Positions 6,036 through 6,295 of a stretch of DNA of 6,295 nt are shown here, in pieces. How positions within the stretch are numbered: the first letter of the stretch is position 1; every line of letters starts with the position of its first letter. A program made the position numbers and the translations under genes. The DNA comes from Desulfobulbaceae bacterium UBA2262 (lineage in GTDB: Bacteria > Desulfobacterota > Desulfobulbia > Desulfobulbales > Desulfurivibrionaceae): the NCBI GenBank assembly GCA_002347185.1, contig DDXK01000121.1, forward strand, positions 1 to 6,295, read 5' to 3'. The notes under the pieces are model-generated. The model saw only the letters and a list, made by a program, of their open reading frames with translations, ran no database searches and was not told the DNA's origin.

Positions 6036-6059
6036 CCCGCCTCCAGCAGCAACGGCGGG
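6036..6059 (+). repeat. GC-rich hairpin in the amtB leader
   Basis: CCCGCC (6036-6041) and GGCGGG (6054-6059) are exact inverted copies with a 12-base loop, inside the predicted untranslated leader about 40 bases before the start codon. No T-run follows, so it is not a standard terminator. It might stabilise the message or modulate translation; no known riboswitch class is recognised. Confidence 0.45.
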
Positions 6060-6098
6060 ACCCAGAAAGCACCCCATGCGAGACGAGAGGACTTCCCG

Positions 6099-6295
6099 AT
6101 GAACACTGGCGACACCGCATTTCTCCTGCTGACCACCGCGCTGGTCATGCTGATGACTCCTGGTCTGGCCTTGTTCTACGGGGGCATGGTCCGCGCCAAG
6201 AATGTGCTGAGCACCCTGCTGCAGAGCTTTGTCTGCCTTGGCGTTGTCTCCATCATCTGGGTGTTCTACGGCTATTCGCTGGCCTTTGCCCCTGA
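6099..6295 (+). CDS. amtB: Ammonium transporter AmtB, N-terminal part (3' end outside window)
   Basis: Amt/Rh-family proteins are trimeric inner-membrane channels that take up ammonium. Only the first 65 residues are in the window, against about 400-450 for the family. The start MNTGDTAFLLLTTALVMLMT and the motif PGLALFYGGMVRAKNVL (from residue 21) are highly characteristic. Helix 1 covers about residues 6-27 and helix 2 about 38-60 (SFVCLGVVSIIWVFYGYSLAF). There is no separate signal peptide ahead of helix 1; some homologues have one. The ATG is supported by AGAGGA (6086-6091) seven bases upstream. A consensus sigma-54 promoter precedes it, pointing to nitrogen control. A glnK (PII) gene often accompanies amtB; it is not upstream here and could lie downstream outside the window. 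The overlapping open frame that begins at 6005 is not the gene. Confidence 0.95.
   Translation, partial: MNTGDTAFLLLTTALVMLMTPGLALFYGGMVRAKNVLSTLLQSFVCLGVVSIIWVFYGYSLAFAP

Larger units (their letters stand above)
5800..6098. other. Regulatory intergenic region upstream of amtB
   Basis: These 299 bases contain no credible gene. In order they hold: a GC-rich stretch with a weak four-base stem (GCCG/CGGC, 5849-5859) that is a poor terminator; two related dyads forming a perfect 13-base inverted repeat (5871-5915); an extremely AT-rich tract (5961-5988); a consensus sigma-54 promoter (5994-6009); and a transcribed leader with a GC-rich hairpin (6036-6059). The base composition between 5861 and 5990 is far richer in A and T than the flanking genes, as expected for a control region. 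Confidence 0.8.

Noticed and set aside
6005..6295. Open frame on the + strand overlapping the amtB start
   Set aside because: It starts inside the sigma-54 promoter, its product has no family pattern, and the frame beginning at 6099 gives an unmistakable ammonium transporter N terminus.

Overview
The window is a GC-rich, densely coded piece of a flagellar/chemotaxis locus, all genes on the + strand, ending in the start of an ammonium transporter gene. It suggests a Gram-negative bacterium with polar flagella placed by FlhF/FlhG and with sigma-54-controlled nitrogen uptake. The gene order flhA-flhF-flhG-fliA-cheY is the one known from polarly flagellated Proteobacteria. The protein style and the unusual gene after cheY make me lean towards a deltaproteobacterial (Desulfobacterota, for example Desulfobulbales-like) origin. 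That placement is an inference and is not proven by the sequence.

Layout: 2-1387 is the 3' two-thirds of flhA (export gate). 1408-2616 is flhF (SRP-type GTPase, flagellum placement). 2634-3527 is flhG (MinD-type ATPase, flagellum number). 3557-4363 is fliA (sigma-28), whose first ATG overlaps a perfect palindrome. 4364-4540 is a 177-base gap with a plausible sigma-70 promoter, a dyad over its -10 box, and a small hairpin that presents the cheY Shine-Dalgarno sequence. 4541-4921 is cheY. 4930-5799 is a single-pass membrane protein with a FliL-like C-terminal domain and a long acidic N-terminal extension. 5800-6098 is a non-coding regulatory region. 6099-6295 is the 5' end of an amtB-type ammonium transporter gene, cut by the window edge.

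How the parts fit: FlhA, FlhF and FlhG act early in flagellar assembly (export gate, siting, counting). FliA switches on late genes. CheY carries the chemotaxis signal to the motor. The FliL-like protein probably sits in the inner membrane beside the stator or basal body. The short gaps from flhA to fliA suggest one transcript; cheY and the FliL-like gene look like a second unit with its own promoter. amtB is a separate unit: a textbook sigma-54 promoter lies 90 bases before its ATG. Two copies of a TTAC-N6-GTA(A/T) dyad, 31 bp apart, lie at enhancer distance upstream.

Most of the window is ordinary flagellar core. The items most worth a second look are the possible enhancer upstream of amtB, the FliL-like protein with its acidic extension, and the palindrome at the fliA start. 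I see no mobile element, CRISPR array, tRNA or rRNA, and no clear evidence of a wholly new system.
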